Positions 10,338 to 20,665 are shown, counted from the stretch's first letter. The stretch: 64,000 nucleotides of DNA from Epithemia pelagica (GCA_946965045.2 OX337236.1:620001-684000), one strand, 5' to 3'. Made by a program: numbers and translations. The notes: generated by a model not told the origin, from the letters alone.

Positions 10338-13300
10338 TTACCGATCACCGGCCCGAGCGGCCAATGCCTTTTTCAAATAAGCCTTGGTTTGGGGACACAA
10401 GCCCACAACTCCTGGATAGTCTTGCAACCACGAAAACGACTCGTTTGGTTGGACATACAAATGAACCAATTCCGTGAGGAATTGCGGATACAACTGATCC
10501 ATGTCCTGATGCAAGGAATGCCCACCACCACCAACATGCTTTTTGTGAGTGTCGATATCGTCCTTCCATTCGTGCTTGGCCTTGGATTCGGCATGCGGAT
10601 TGTGAATGACAAAGCCTTGTGGTACAATCCAAAATTTGTAGCGTAAAAATCGCAAGTGTTGAATGTACTCAATCTTGTTTTTGCCATACCCATGAAATCG
10701 TTCATCGTAGTAGGGCGACAGGGGGTGCGACGTGTCGTCTCGAGGGTTCGTGGCAGCCTCGTCCGGGTGTCTTGTGGGACACCAAGGAACCACGACATAG
10801 GGTTCATATCGGAGCGAATCTAAACACTCCAACGGCATGATATCATGAACCGTGGTTCCATTGGACAAGGAAATTGGTTGCTTTTTGTTGTACCATGCTT
10901 TGGACAGCCACTGAGAAGAATGAGTCGAGGAATGACCTTCCCAATTGTCCCGTCCTTGAAAGACACCACAAGTACCGTCGGGTTCGTTTTTACCCTTGTT
11001 CTTGTTCTTCTTGTTCATGACGCAATCGCGCAACTCTTCAAAGGAACGTGGCAAGAACGAGCTGTCGTGTCGTAACCGATGATAGCAGGCTTCTTCTTGT
11101 TGTAGTTGTTCTTCCTTGGAAAATGAACCATGACAAATCTTTTCAAAGGCTGGAACAATCAATGCCTCTTGGTGTTGTTGCGGCGCTTGTTGTTGTTCTT
11201 TGAACTGCTGACCACGGACTAGTCTCCGCAACTCCAAGGTGTGACGAATTTGGTCGGGCAAATTGTGCGATGGCACAAAGTCCACATCAACCAGGAGGAC
11301 ATGACTGGTTTGGACGGCATCCAACCCGAGATTGCGCAAATGATTGACGGGGTAGTACTCGGCGTCATTTTCCGCGTAGTGGTTCTCATTGGACGACACG
11401 TTGCGGGGTGGTGGTGGCAACACGTGCGTGACAATGTGGATTTGGGGACACGTGAGGCGCCAATCCTGAAGATGCTGTACTTCTTCTTGCTGCGCTTGGG
11501 TATGGGTCAAGACCAGTGCGGCGACAATGGGATCGGACCACCGACGACACGTTTCTTCCAGAATCCAGGCACGATCCAAGGTGGATTGCAACACCAAGGT
11601 AATTTCCACACGTGTCGTATTCGATCCACACTGGGACGGATACGACCATGCCCCACTCGTAGTCTCCTGGTTCTTGTCTGGTTTGGAATAATCCGCCAAG
11701 GTTCGTAACCGACGGTTTGGCTGTTGCCAGGATGCTTCGTCCGAAGGAGAGGGTACCATATCCTCTTCTTGTTGTACAGAGGTTTCATGTTTGTCATGGT
11801 GTGGGACGAGTTCCGTCATGGGACGGATCCGAAACACTGTTTCACCAGTTTTCGATGCGTGATTTCCGTCCGTCTTGCTGTCTTGCAACTGGCGGGTTTG
11901 ACTCGAATCAACATGATCCGTATCGTCTTGGATATCCTGTTGCTTTGCTTCATGGTTCATTTGATCCAACAATTTTTCTCGCAACACATCTTGTCGCTTG
12001 TCCTCGTTTTCTTCTTGTTGTTGCTCCTCGGTCACGTCTTTGCGCTCCAGTTCGTCCCCATTCCTGTGCTGGATGTTGTGCGTATCCTGGTTTTGCATAT
12101 GCTTTACCAACTTGTCTCGTAGGGCGTTTTGTCGCTCACGTTCGTCTTGTTCGTCCGGGTGCGGGTCTTGTGCGGGCTGCTTTACGGTTTCCTGTAGGTT
12201 GTTGTGGTTGATTTGCTGTTGATGGATCAATTGGTCTCGCAACCTTTCTTGTCGTTCGGCTTCTTCTTCTTCTGTGTCTTGCGTTTTGGATCCCTCCTCC
12301 TCCCTCATGTGTAGAGGCTTGGGCTGTTGGATCGTATCCTGGTGTTGTTGCATTTGATGCACCAGTTCTTGTCGCAACGCGTCTTGTCGCTCCTGGTCTT
12401 GGTCATCTTGTGGTTGTGGTTGGTCCTGGACCCCCGAATCTGCGGCTTGGAAATCCGCTCGAGGTGAATGTTCCTGACTCTCATGGTGGTTGGAGGTTGT
12501 GCCATCCTCCAGTGGGTGTTGTGGTTGTTGTTGTGGTTGTTGTTGTGAGTTGTCGTGTTGGCCCGTTGCTGCTTGCAACAATTGTTGTCGCAATTCTTCC
12601 TGTCGTCGTTGCTCGTGTTCCGCTTCCTCGTCCAAGGTTTTGTCATCCTGTGATGATTCATTCTCGGCTGGACCCAAACCTTGTTCCGTCTGGTCCATTT
12701 TCTTTTTCGTTTGGTGGTTGGCGTCTAGTAATTGTTGACGCAAGATTTCTTGTGGGTCCTCGTCGGGTTCTGCTGGTTGGGGTAACTGGTCCTCTTGCTG
12801 TTGTTGTTGTTGTTGTTGCAACTTTTGTCGTTGCCACTGTTGCAGTCGTTGCAAATCAAAGTGGGTGACAAACCGAGCTCGTTGGGAATTGCCTGGTGCG
12901 TCTTGGCTCACCGACTCTTCTTCTTCTTGTTGTTGGTCCGCAGTGTCCGAGTCATGGTTCGACGACGGCGTGTCCATCCAATGATGCAACAAGGCAGCGA
13001 CCCGAAATCCCGCGCCACTGGCTTGCTCATCCTGGTAGTCGATGCGTCGGGCGCGATCCAATGCCAGAGCTTGACTCGACAAGAGTTCGACTTGTGATTT
13101 GGATTGTTGTTGTTGTCGTCGTTGGTGCATCTTGAACAGCAAGGGATCGACAAACCACGTGTTGCGACCACCACCACCATGAGGTGAGGAGGCGTGCCAC
13201 CAGGGCAACCATGACGACCAAGACGATCCATCCGGATGGTACCCCGTCCGTACTGGGGAACGATCCTTGGACCGCAAAAAGTGAAGACCATGACGTCGGT

Positions 13301-13898
13301 GAAACGATGAGGATGAAAAAGATGACGAAGCCAACAGGAGCCATGCAATCCCAATCAGAACGAGTATCACCACCACCAAGCGTGCCATTCGTTCTCGTCG
13401 TAGGAATCGTAATAGTACTGGTTGTCGATGGGATCGTGTTCGTCCATGGAATTGTGGGTCGGCCCCATTATTCCAATGGGTCGATGACGACGACGACGAT
13501 GACGACGACAGCAACAAGGAGAAGGACGGACAACAGGAGTCCCCCACCCGGGCCGCACGACGACAAGTTCGTTTCCCAAATCGTTGCCAGGCGGTCCACC
13601 AGGTATGGGCTTTCCGTCTCTCCTGATGATGATGGAGGAGTTGTTGTTGTTGACCCCCCAACAAAAAGTTGAAACTGGCCGACGGTCGAGCATGAGACGA
13701 CGATTGGTGGTGATGGTTCTTGTCGTGTTTGCTATACGAGGACGTAGGATACTGAGAAGGATCATCCTCGGGGGATGGGTGGGGATCTCGCACAAAAATG
13801 GGAGACACGACAGCCGGTGGTGTTCTGATTCCGGATGGTTGGCTTCGTTTCTTGCGACGCGATGCCATGGGTGTGGTGGAGAAAGAGGAGGGCATCAT
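10338..13898 (-). CDS. GT49-family glycosyltransferase with Gln-rich repeat stem
   Basis: The protein has 1186 residues. A cytosolic basic N-terminus (about 165 residues) precedes one membrane anchor at about 167-190. The stem from about 346 to 665 is Gln/Asp-rich and holds six RQ-x-LR-x-x-L repeats spaced 41-71 residues, with coiled-coil potential. From about 750 to the end lies a Glyco_transf_49 domain: NLGLDAVQTSHVLLVDVDFVPS near 860-875 contains the DVD metal site, followed by ALIVPAFE and RFHGYGKNKIEYIQHLRFL and IVPQGFVIHNPHAES. GT49 enzymes (B4GAT1, LARGE C-terminal domain) transfer glucuronic acid or GlcNAc in the Golgi; the diatom product is unknown. The start has two adjacent ATGs (13898, 13895). 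A copia element lies 437 bp upstream. Confidence 0.88.
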   Translation of the reverse strand: MMPSSFSTTPMASRRKKRSQPSGIRTPPAVVSPIFVRDPHPSPEDDPSQYPTSSYSKHDKNHHHQSSSHARPSASFNFLLGGQQQQLLHHHQERRKAHTWWTAWQRFGKRTCRRAARVGDSCCPSFSLLLSSSSSSSSSTHWNNGADPQFHGRTRSHRQPVLLRFLRRERMARLVVVILVLIGIAWLLLASSSFSSSSFHRRHGLHFLRSKDRSPVRTGYHPDGSSWSSWLPWWHASSPHGGGGRNTWFVDPLLFKMHQRRQQQQSKSQVELLSSQALALDRARRIDYQDEQASGAGFRVAALLHHWMDTPSSNHDSDTADQQQEEEESVSQDAPGNSQRARFVTHFDLQRLQQWQRQKLQQQQQQQQEDQLPQPAEPDEDPQEILRQQLLDANHQTKKKMDQTEQGLGPAENESSQDDKTLDEEAEHEQRRQEELRQQLLQAATGQHDNSQQQPQQQPQHPLEDGTTSNHHESQEHSPRADFQAADSGVQDQPQPQDDQDQERQDALRQELVHQMQQHQDTIQQPKPLHMREEEGSKTQDTEEEEAERQERLRDQLIHQQQINHNNLQETVKQPAQDPHPDEQDERERQNALRDKLVKHMQNQDTHNIQHRNGDELERKDVTEEQQQEENEDKRQDVLREKLLDQMNHEAKQQDIQDDTDHVDSSQTRQLQDSKTDGNHASKTGETVFRIRPMTELVPHHDKHETSVQQEEDMVPSPSDEASWQQPNRRLRTLADYSKPDKNQETTSGAWSYPSQCGSNTTRVEITLVLQSTLDRAWILEETCRRWSDPIVAALVLTHTQAQQEEVQHLQDWRLTCPQIHIVTHVLPPPPRNVSSNENHYAENDAEYYPVNHLRNLGLDAVQTSHVLLVDVDFVPSHNLPDQIRHTLELRRLVRGQQFKEQQQAPQQHQEALIVPAFEKICHGSFSKEEQLQQEEACYHRLRHDSSFLPRSFEELRDCVMNKKNKNKGKNEPDGTCGVFQGRDNWEGHSSTHSSQWLSKAWYNKKQPISLSNGTTVHDIMPLECLDSLRYEPYVVVPWCPTRHPDEAATNPRDDTSHPLSPYYDERFHGYGKNKIEYIQHLRFLRYKFWIVPQGFVIHNPHAESKAKHEWKDDIDTHKKHVGGGGHSLHQDMDQLYPQFLTELVHLYVQPNESFSWLQDYPGVVGLCPQTKAYLKKALAARAGDR

Positions 13899-14335
13899 GA
13901 TTGGTTCTTTCTTCTTTGAATCGATCGAGATGGAACCAAAGAGAGAAACAATGACTTGAAGAATACTCGTAGTAGTTGTTGTTGTGTGCCAAACTCAAAA
14001 AGGTAACACCAGCACCACTGCAGAAGCTGTGTAAAGTGCGGTTGGCAGACAATGCCCCTCTCGGCAGGCTCGTCGTGGCGTTGGGTTTCGTATAGGTCTG
14101 ATGATTGGTTCGTGAATGGAGGTGATGGATGATAAGAAAGGACATTCGAAGGACGAGATCTCATCCTCCTGCACCATTTTGGGACCCATCAAACGACGAG
14201 AGAGGAGAAGAGAGGAGACAGAAACCCTACCCGGATATTTAAAAATTGATGTGAGAAAAAAGCGCCATGCCACTCGTGACCGATCTTGCGGGACTGACGT
14301 GTGATGGATGATGGATGTGGATATGGATGATGCAT
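13899..14335. other. upstream region of the GT49 gene, left flank of retroelement 1
   Basis: This 437-bp stretch lies between the ATG at 13898 and the first LTR. With 20825-21023 on the other side of the element it makes about 640 bp, which was presumably a single intergenic promoter region between two divergent genes before insertion. I see no gene in it. The bases 14332-14335 (GCAT) are the left copy of the target duplication. Confidence 0.6.
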
Positions 14336-14494
14336 TGTCTTGTTCCAGTCGATACCTTATCCAACGTGCAAATTAAAAGATATTATAAGGCTAAACCACT
14401 AATGTAAGGATCCCCAAAATAGTAACCATGTAAACGGTAAAACCCCCAAAGATTTCCCATATCCGGGTTTTGTTCCCACGACCCGAATAAGACA
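14336..14494 (-). repeat. 3' LTR of element 1
   Basis: This 159-bp copy matches 20666-20824 base for base on reading. It starts TGTCTTG and ends AATAAGACA on the plus strand. Relative to the element's transcript it is the downstream LTR. Confidence 0.93.
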
Positions 14495-14525
14495 GTCCCC
14501 GCAAAGTGTAGCTCACCCCGAGAAT

Positions 14526-17500
14526 TCACTTTGTTGTCCCCCGCGGTTGTGAGGGAGGTCCCCGGTCCCCAAATGCCGATGAATATGTGAACTGTGAGAT
14601 CAAGTTATTTCTTCGACTCTGGGGAAGCATCTTGGTAAACAAGTCAGCAATGTTGGTCTCCGTGTCTTCCTTGCCGACTCTGACGATTCCTGCGGCTGCC
14701 GCTTCACGGACCGAATGATAGTTGATGGCGTTGTGTCGCTTGCTCAGGATGGATGAAGGTATGCTGGTATTTTTGACAACGCCTCGATTGTCACAGAGAA
14801 TATTGGCCGGACCGACAACCGGAACACCGAACATTCGCAACTTATACCGCATCCCAACAATCAACTCTTTGGCGATTCTCATCGCCACGAATTCGCTCCC
14901 GAAACTGGATGTTTCCACGGTATTTTGGCGTTTTGAGAACCAAAGGATCGGAGCGTTCTGCAAGAACACCAATATGCCTGTGTGGGATCGACGCGTGACG
15001 ACATTCCCAGCGTGATCTGCGTCCACGAAGCACGTGATTTCCACCGGATTCCCAAGTGGTGTCGGCATGTCTGCTGGTACTTCTTCCGCTACGTCCCCGT
15101 AAAACTCTTTCCACTCTTCGATCGGTGTCTGCGCGAAACAACTCTCGTCTAGCTTCACTGTGACAGGGTCGAATACCATCTTGAGCTTCGGGTGAGATTT
15201 GAGGAATGAAAACACGCAATACACAGCTTCAAGATGTCCCTTCCGCGGATTTGCTAGATACTGTGACATGATCGAAACTTCCAAGTAGATATCCACGCGG
15301 CCAATCTCGACCGCCCATCTCAACACACCAATCAGCTGTTGGTACCGAGCTCTCATCTTATCATCCAGCTCCTCAGAGGTATCAAGCTCGGGCTTGTACG
15401 AAGTTTCGATTGGTACCCGCGCAGTTGTTTTGAGATGTTTTCCGTCCCCGTCTTCCAGCAACAATTGCTCCACCACTTTGATCGCATTATTTACGTACTT
15501 CTCGCTGGACATACCCCATGCCGTTCCCCCTGTGGGCAGGTTGTGTTGGTACACCTGCGCCCCCAGGTACGTGGTCGGTGGTCCGATACTCCCTTTCTTT
15601 ATCTTGTAATGGCGGTCTATCTCCTCAAACACTGGTTCAGGCTTGTGGCTGACAAGCAAGATGTCATCAACGTAAACTAAAATCAGCTCATAGTACGGTT
15701 CCCCATTGTCACGCCTTCGTTCCCGTCGTAGGACACATGGATCCGCCTTGGTATCAACATATCCCATGTCATAGAGAGTGCTCACCAGCGTCGCTCGCCA
15801 ACTGGCTCCCGAGGATTTTAGCCCGTAAAGCGCTCTTGTCATCACGCACACCTTCCCTTGAAACTCTGAACCCACTTCCGCTCCACCTAGGAACCAAATC
15901 TTCTCGCGACATGGCGCATTAAGGTAGGCATTTCCAATGTCACAAGCCAGTACGTCGAGGTCATTCAAGGCTGCGATTAGAAACGCTATCCGAATTGAAT
16001 CGCGACTCACAACGCTCGAATAAGTAAGACTTGATGGGGCATCTGTCATGTGCCCACCAGCCACCAATCTGGCTTTTCTCGTCAGGTCCATCTTCACATC
16101 GAAAACCATGTGGCACTTGATTTCCGTGTACCCTATTAGCTGTCGCCCTGCTCGCACCTCCGCAAGCACGAGATCGTCGCGAGCCTCCCAGGCCACCTTC
16201 ACGACTCCTAGTTCCTTCGCGATCGCGTCCCGCCAGAACGTCGTCCCCGTCTCTTTGTCAAACTGTAACGCCTCTTCCACGGAATGTGGCAGTCGCACCC
16301 CATACTTGTGTGTCAGTTTCCAATACTTTTTCTGCTTCTTCTTTTTCCCAACGACCTTGTTTATGATCCTTCGTTTGTGATTCATGACACGTGGCACCCA
16401 CCAGTGGAATGCCGGTTCCTGCTCTAACCCTTGTGCGACTATATATTCTGCTAACTCTATGGGGTATCCGTCCTTTGCTTCCCGAAGCGGTATCCATGAC
16501 TGACTCCCATCCTTCCATTCAATCGCAATTTCCCACCCTTTCGTCGTTCTTCTTGGTACCTTGTTCCCATTCTTGGACACTATGAAACCGTCGTCCTTCC
16601 CAACGGCGTCCCCGTTTTTCCTGTGCCCAATGATCTCGCTCATGATTGCGAACTGTCGACCTTGATCATCCAGCTGCGAATACAGCGACTCCGCAATGAC
16701 ATTGGCGGTGTATTCCTGGATGACACCTCCAGGGAAACTCACATCGTAAGCTCTACTGTCAAAGAGTGGATTCTTGTGCCTCGTTCCGATTGGTTTGCCA
16801 TCTAACCCTTTCTTCCTCTTCACTACCGTCCCGAGCAACGTTTCACCGCCAACGTCTAACTGGATTTGCGCCCCCAAGTAGTTGTCATACTCCTCGCCAA
16901 GGTCGTCCGCTTCTGGCTTCGGTTCCTGGATCATCTTCCCGTATTCTTCATCCGTCGGAATTACACCTTTTACTTGAGTGTCGTCCTCGACCGGTTCCTC
17001 TACGTCCTCCAAAAATCCTGGTCCCTTGCTCTCCCAATCCACAAAATTCGTATCGTCGAGGCGCTGCTCAACAATCAACCGGAACTCTTGAATCTTTGCC
17101 GTGATGGCTGGTTCCGCCTGTTCCTGCTCCGTCACATGTTGCACGGTTGTCCTTGCCAACACTTTTCCTGCTTTAGTGAGAATCCAATAACAAAGGTCGC
17201 TGCCAATTCGATGCGCTATCCCCAGCCAGAACCCAAGGTGACGATGTTCATCCGACGTATCGGCTTTGGTGTTGTCATGATACCAGACAATATCGAAAAA
17301 CTGGAAATCGATCCACTCCGAGATGTCGGGTGTCTCGCCTGTAAGTCGTTCTATGCCGCTGCGGCTGTCATGTCCCCGGGCGACGCGACTAAGTACACCC
17401 GACTCATGAACCAACCCATAATCCCACAGACGACGAGGAACCCGACAATCAACCATGCGGCGATGCCATCGTTGTTTGAGAAGCCCGATCTCTCGCTCGG

Positions 17501-18680
17501 CACGATGGTTCTGCTTGCTCGTGCCCTTTTCGGCCCATTTGAGGTCAATTCGATGGAAGCGGCTTAATTTCGTGAACTGCGTGGCGGCCCCCGTTTGCTC
17601 GCCGGCCAAATCCGCCGTCAGACCATCCGGAACCCCAACTTCATCAATAAAACGGGCCAATGCTTGGCCGACATGTGCCTTGGAAGCGAGTGGGTAAACG
17701 GCCGTGTACTGTCCGTCCGTGAATACTTGCGCACATTTGTGTCCCGAAAGTGATGTCGTTCGAGCGAAAAGCGTATCCGTATAGAACCGACTATTCAATC
17801 TATTCCGATGCAATGCCAAGTTGTCAACACGATATCGTCGCGTTATAGGCGTGACAGCTGTCCGGATACCCTGTTGGGTGGTGACGCGGAGGGTTTTCCG
17901 CGCGGTTTCCAACCCAATCTTCCATTTCTTGCTGAGATTTTCCGGTGAAACGGTCGAGTGACGGTCCGAGCCGAGACCGCCGACCGATCTGAGACTGTCG
18001 AGTCGCTGCCCCACGGCCACAGGATCGCATGCGCTAGAGACCGCGCCAATTTCGAGTGAGATCTCTTCACGTGCATCATCTAGCGGGCTACGATTGTGTA
18101 AGCTCAAATCCACACTTTTTGGGTCCCATAACTCTTGACGCGTCAAAGTCACCGCAGGTAAAGTCTCAATTTCATGCTTGGTAGGCGCGCGGGACTCAAA
18201 GTAAATAGTCGTCCCCTGTATCTCAAAGGGAATATATAACCCGTCGGCCGTGATGCCAAATCCTTCGTCCTCCTTCCTTGTGGGGTCATCGCGAACCACA
18301 TGCCCACAATACCGAATTTGATTTTGATTCAAGAGAGTCTTCTTTAGTGCGCTACCAAACCACAACATTTGGTGGCCGATTAAGATGTATTCTACTCCTG
18401 TACTTTTCTCTCGGATGCATGTGTCACATGTCGCTATCGGTACGTATTGACCTCCTACCTGTTGTCCCATAAAGTCACTAACCTTGCATTCCATTCCTGT
18501 TGTTTCCATGAGTGTCCAATTGACACCAGCGCAGGAGGTGTCTGCCATTGTATCCATTTCGTTGCATGCAACATCATTCCCATTCCCAGTGCTGATTCCC
18601 ATGTTTCCTATGCTACAATCCACCGTCTTGTCAGTGGTCACCTCACGCCTGGCCCCACAAGTAACCACTGATGCCTGGCG
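14526..18680 (-). CDS. element 1 Pol polyprotein (PR-IN-RT-RH)
   Basis: The frame is open for about 1385 codons from the codon after the gag stop. The protease active site DTMADTSCAG is at about 38-47 from the GTG at 18668, of the D-T/S-x-A-D-T form known from diatom elements. Integrase catalytic region includes FYTDTLFA near 291, LTADLAGEQ and NHRAEREIG. Reverse transcriptase has CDIGNAYLNAP and LVYVDDILLVS near 997. RNase H has CFVDADHAG, and an NIADLFTKMLP tail. There is no ATG in frame until 18602, almost at the protease, so synthesis as a Gag-Pol readthrough product is the simplest reading. All key motifs are intact. Confidence 0.9.
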   Translation of the reverse strand, partial: RQASVVTCGARREVTTDKTVDCSIGNMGISTGNGNDVACNEMDTMADTSCAGVNWTLMETTGMECKVSDFMGQQVGGQYVPIATCDTCIREKSTGVEYILIGHQMLWFGSALKKTLLNQNQIRYCGHVVRDDPTRKEDEGFGITADGLYIPFEIQGTTIYFESRAPTKHEIETLPAVTLTRQELWDPKSVDLSLHNRSPLDDAREEISLEIGAVSSACDPVAVGQRLDSLRSVGGLGSDRHSTVSPENLSKKWKIGLETARKTLRVTTQQGIRTAVTPITRRYRVDNLALHRNRLNSRFYTDTLFARTTSLSGHKCAQVFTDGQYTAVYPLASKAHVGQALARFIDEVGVPDGLTADLAGEQTGAATQFTKLSRFHRIDLKWAEKGTSKQNHRAEREIGLLKQRWHRRMVDCRVPRRLWDYGLVHESGVLSRVARGHDSRSGIERLTGETPDISEWIDFQFFDIVWYHDNTKADTSDEHRHLGFWLGIAHRIGSDLCYWILTKAGKVLARTTVQHVTEQEQAEPAITAKIQEFRLIVEQRLDDTNFVDWESKGPGFLEDVEEPVEDDTQVKGVIPTDEEYGKMIQEPKPEADDLGEEYDNYLGAQIQLDVGGETLLGTVVKRKKGLDGKPIGTRHKNPLFDSRAYDVSFPGGVIQEYTANVIAESLYSQLDDQGRQFAIMSEIIGHRKNGDAVGKDDGFIVSKNGNKVPRRTTKGWEIAIEWKDGSQSWIPLREAKDGYPIELAEYIVAQGLEQEPAFHWWVPRVMNHKRRIINKVVGKKKKQKKYWKLTHKYGVRLPHSVEEALQFDKETGTTFWRDAIAKELGVVKVAWEARDDLVLAEVRAGRQLIGYTEIKCHMVFDVKMDLTRKARLVAGGHMTDAPSSLTYSSVVSRDSIRIAFLIAALNDLDVLACDIGNAYLNAPCREKIWFLGGAEVGSEFQGKVCVMTRALYGLKSSGASWRATLVSTLYDMGYVDTKADPCVLRRERRRDNGEPYYELILVYVDDILLVSHKPEPVFEEIDRHYKIKKGSIGPPTTYLGAQVYQHNLPTGGTAWGMSSEKYVNNAIKVVEQLLLEDGDGKHLKTTARVPIETSYKPELDTSEELDDKMRARYQQLIGVLRWAVEIGRVDIYLEVSIMSQYLANPRKGHLEAVYCVFSFLKSHPKLKMVFDPVTVKLDESCFAQTPIEEWKEFYGDVAEEVPADMPTPLGNPVEITCFVDADHAGNVVTRRSHTGILVFLQNAPILWFSKRQNTVETSSFGSEFVAMRIAKELIVGMRYKLRMFGVPVVGPANILCDNRGVVKNTSIPSSILSKRHNAINYHSVREAAAAGIVRVGKEDTETNIADLFTKMLPQSRRNNLISQFTYSSAFGDRGPPSQPRGTTK

Positions 18681-18683
18681 TCA
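18631..18683 (-). promoter_or_regulatory. candidate UGA readthrough signal between gag and pol, element 1
   Basis: On the minus strand, gag ends GAG-UGA-CGC (stop at 18681-18683) and pol continues in the same frame. After a 9-nt spacer, 18671-18661 pairs with 18641-18631 to make an 11-bp stem with one G-U pair around a 19-nt loop. UGA followed by C is the leakiest stop context, and a structure about 8-9 nt downstream is the arrangement used by gammaretroviral Gag-Pol readthrough. With intact pol and identical LTRs, a decay explanation is unlikely. Confidence 0.7.
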
Positions 18684-20609
18684 CTCATATGCGCCGGCTC
18701 CGAATCTGCGTCCGTTGGTGCTGCCACGGTCGTTGCTACCGGGATTCTCGGTTCCCGCCGCACTACCAGCGGCATGTCCATTGGTACCTCCGCCGACAGA
18801 CGGGTCTGTGATGACCGATGGTGGCTCATTATTCTCATTCACGTCGACATTGCCGATGCCGCGTCCACTGGCAGCAGAACCGCGCCCCCAATCACCACCG
18901 CGCCCCCAATCACCACGTCCCCGCCCGTAGCCACGGCCGCGGCCACCACCACGGCCGCCACGATCACCTGAGCTGCGGAGCCGAGCTCGTTCCTGATGGA
19001 TGTACGCCTGTCCGGCGGGCCCAAGAGTGGCCATCTCCTGGGAAGTGAATCGGCGGCTGACGTCCGTGACGTCAACGCCGTAGAAGGTGAAAATACCGTT
19101 GTGCTGTTGGAGACCCGCAAAATTCCGTGGACGGGAAGCGGGTGACTGTTCGCCCGTGTGTGTTTCCGAGATAAACCGGTGCCGAGTGCCAGGACGTGTG
19201 CCACTGCCTCCGATGACATTCGGGTACAGTTCCGAGACTTCACGCGAGATATAGGCGATGGCGTCATCTAAATTAGACCTGTAGTTGCTTCGCACGGTGC
19301 TTTTTATGACGGCAAACTCGGCCGTTGCAATTCGGATGTTGTCCAGCAAGATCTTGACCTGATTTGCATTCGAGCGTCGATTAGGTGTCTCTTCGAGCGT
19401 GCGGAATGCACGTAGAAGCTTGGTAGAATAGGCGTCGAAGCTAAACGCTCTCTCGTTATGATAAAATACGGAACTAAGGATAGCTTCAGCCTTGTTGATA
19501 CGTTTCTCTTTCTGGCCGCCGCCATTGTAGTGTGCTACCAAGGCTAACCATGCCGCTCGACCGTTCTGGGATGCCTGGTAGGGTTGAATCCACGTTGCGG
19601 GTTGGTCGCGTACACGGTCACTAAGCAACCGGTACACTGCCTTGTTGTCTTCGTGAAAGAATGGTCCAGTCAGAGGGTAAGTGTACAATTCTTGCTCTCG
19701 GAGAGTTTGAAAGACGTGTCCAGGTTGAATTTCAGGCCTAATTACATAGTCGAGTGGGGCTTGTTGCTTCCCAATTATGTGGGACAAATAGGTAGGGAAT
19801 TCGCGAGACCAATCTTCCCATATCTCTTCCTTGAGGATTTCGGGCTTAATTTCCGGTGCCTTGTCAGTTTCTGCTTTAATTTCCATCTCGTCGAGGGCAT
19901 CCGAGAGTACCACTTGGTCGAAGTCGGCAGCAGTGATGTCACGCCTCTGTCTACGGGCCTTGGAAGCCCAAAAACACAGCCCTTGAAGATTCTTTACGAC
20001 GCTTGTTGGAAGGCTTATATTGTTCGGTCCAGGGCGTTTCTCCAACCTTGAAGCTAAGGACGTGACATCATCCTTACTCATTCGTCCGAAGGCGTGTAAC
20101 GAATTAAGACGTTCTATGTTTTCTAGTACTTGAATTTCGTTTGCGTTTGCCCCGCACACGGTCAATACCAGCCCGACTTGCGAAAGCGCGGGTGGTGGTC
20201 CTGCAGGCGGGTGCGGTATCGGGGGAGGTGGTGCACCACCATCGCCATCATCGCCGTGTCCACCACCACCACCACCGCCTCCTCCAGCGCCGCCGTCTCC
20301 TCCAGCGCCGCCGTCTCCTCCGTCTCCGCCGCCAGCGGGTGCACCTCCAGCGGTTTCGCCCCGTGTCGACACGCTTCTTGTTCCTCTCGTTCCACTACTT
20401 GAACTCCCGGCTCTATTACTAGAGCCGCCAGTACTTCCACCAGTGCCACCACCACTGGGGTTCCGTTCCGTTCCTGTTTTCCTCGCGGGCATCTTTCTAC
20501 TACCCGTATCCGTACTGGCTCCCCCCGCTGGGACAGCGGTTCCCGTTCCTTGCCCTTCGGGGCTTGTTTCCGGTGGATTCTTCGCCGTAGCTCTAGTATT
20601 CGTTACCAT
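18681..20609 (-). CDS. element 1 Gag-like protein with RGG-rich tail
   Basis: The protein has 642 residues from the first ATG (20609). A Gly/Thr-rich N-terminus with poly-Gly tracts (about 1-150) leads to a helical region (about 150-480) with Trp-rich motifs typical of copia capsid domains. The tail from about 530 carries RGG/GRG repeats. No CCHC zinc knuckle is present, so the RGG region probably supplies RNA binding. The frame ends at UGA (18681-18683) and is the same frame as pol. Confidence 0.85.
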   Translation of the reverse strand: MVTNTRATAKNPPETSPEGQGTGTAVPAGGASTDTGSRKMPARKTGTERNPSGGGTGGSTGGSSNRAGSSSSGTRGTRSVSTRGETAGGAPAGGGDGGDGGAGGDGGAGGGGGGGGGHGDDGDGGAPPPPIPHPPAGPPPALSQVGLVLTVCGANANEIQVLENIERLNSLHAFGRMSKDDVTSLASRLEKRPGPNNISLPTSVVKNLQGLCFWASKARRQRRDITAADFDQVVLSDALDEMEIKAETDKAPEIKPEILKEEIWEDWSREFPTYLSHIIGKQQAPLDYVIRPEIQPGHVFQTLREQELYTYPLTGPFFHEDNKAVYRLLSDRVRDQPATWIQPYQASQNGRAAWLALVAHYNGGGQKEKRINKAEAILSSVFYHNERAFSFDAYSTKLLRAFRTLEETPNRRSNANQVKILLDNIRIATAEFAVIKSTVRSNYRSNLDDAIAYISREVSELYPNVIGGSGTRPGTRHRFISETHTGEQSPASRPRNFAGLQQHNGIFTFYGVDVTDVSRRFTSQEMATLGPAGQAYIHQERARLRSSGDRGGRGGGRGRGYGRGRGDWGRGGDWGRGSAASGRGIGNVDVNENNEPPSVITDPSVGGGTNGHAAGSAAGTENPGSNDRGSTNGRRFGAGAYE

Positions 20610-20665
20610 ATTCCTGTAGTTCACTTCGTTTACTTCCTCTCAATACCGCAGTGGGTCTGATAAAC

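Noticed and set aside
20640-20665. tRNA assignment for the element 1 primer site
   Set aside because: TTTATCAGACCC shares a few bases with several tRNA ends or loops; without the organism's tRNA set the match is not specific enough.
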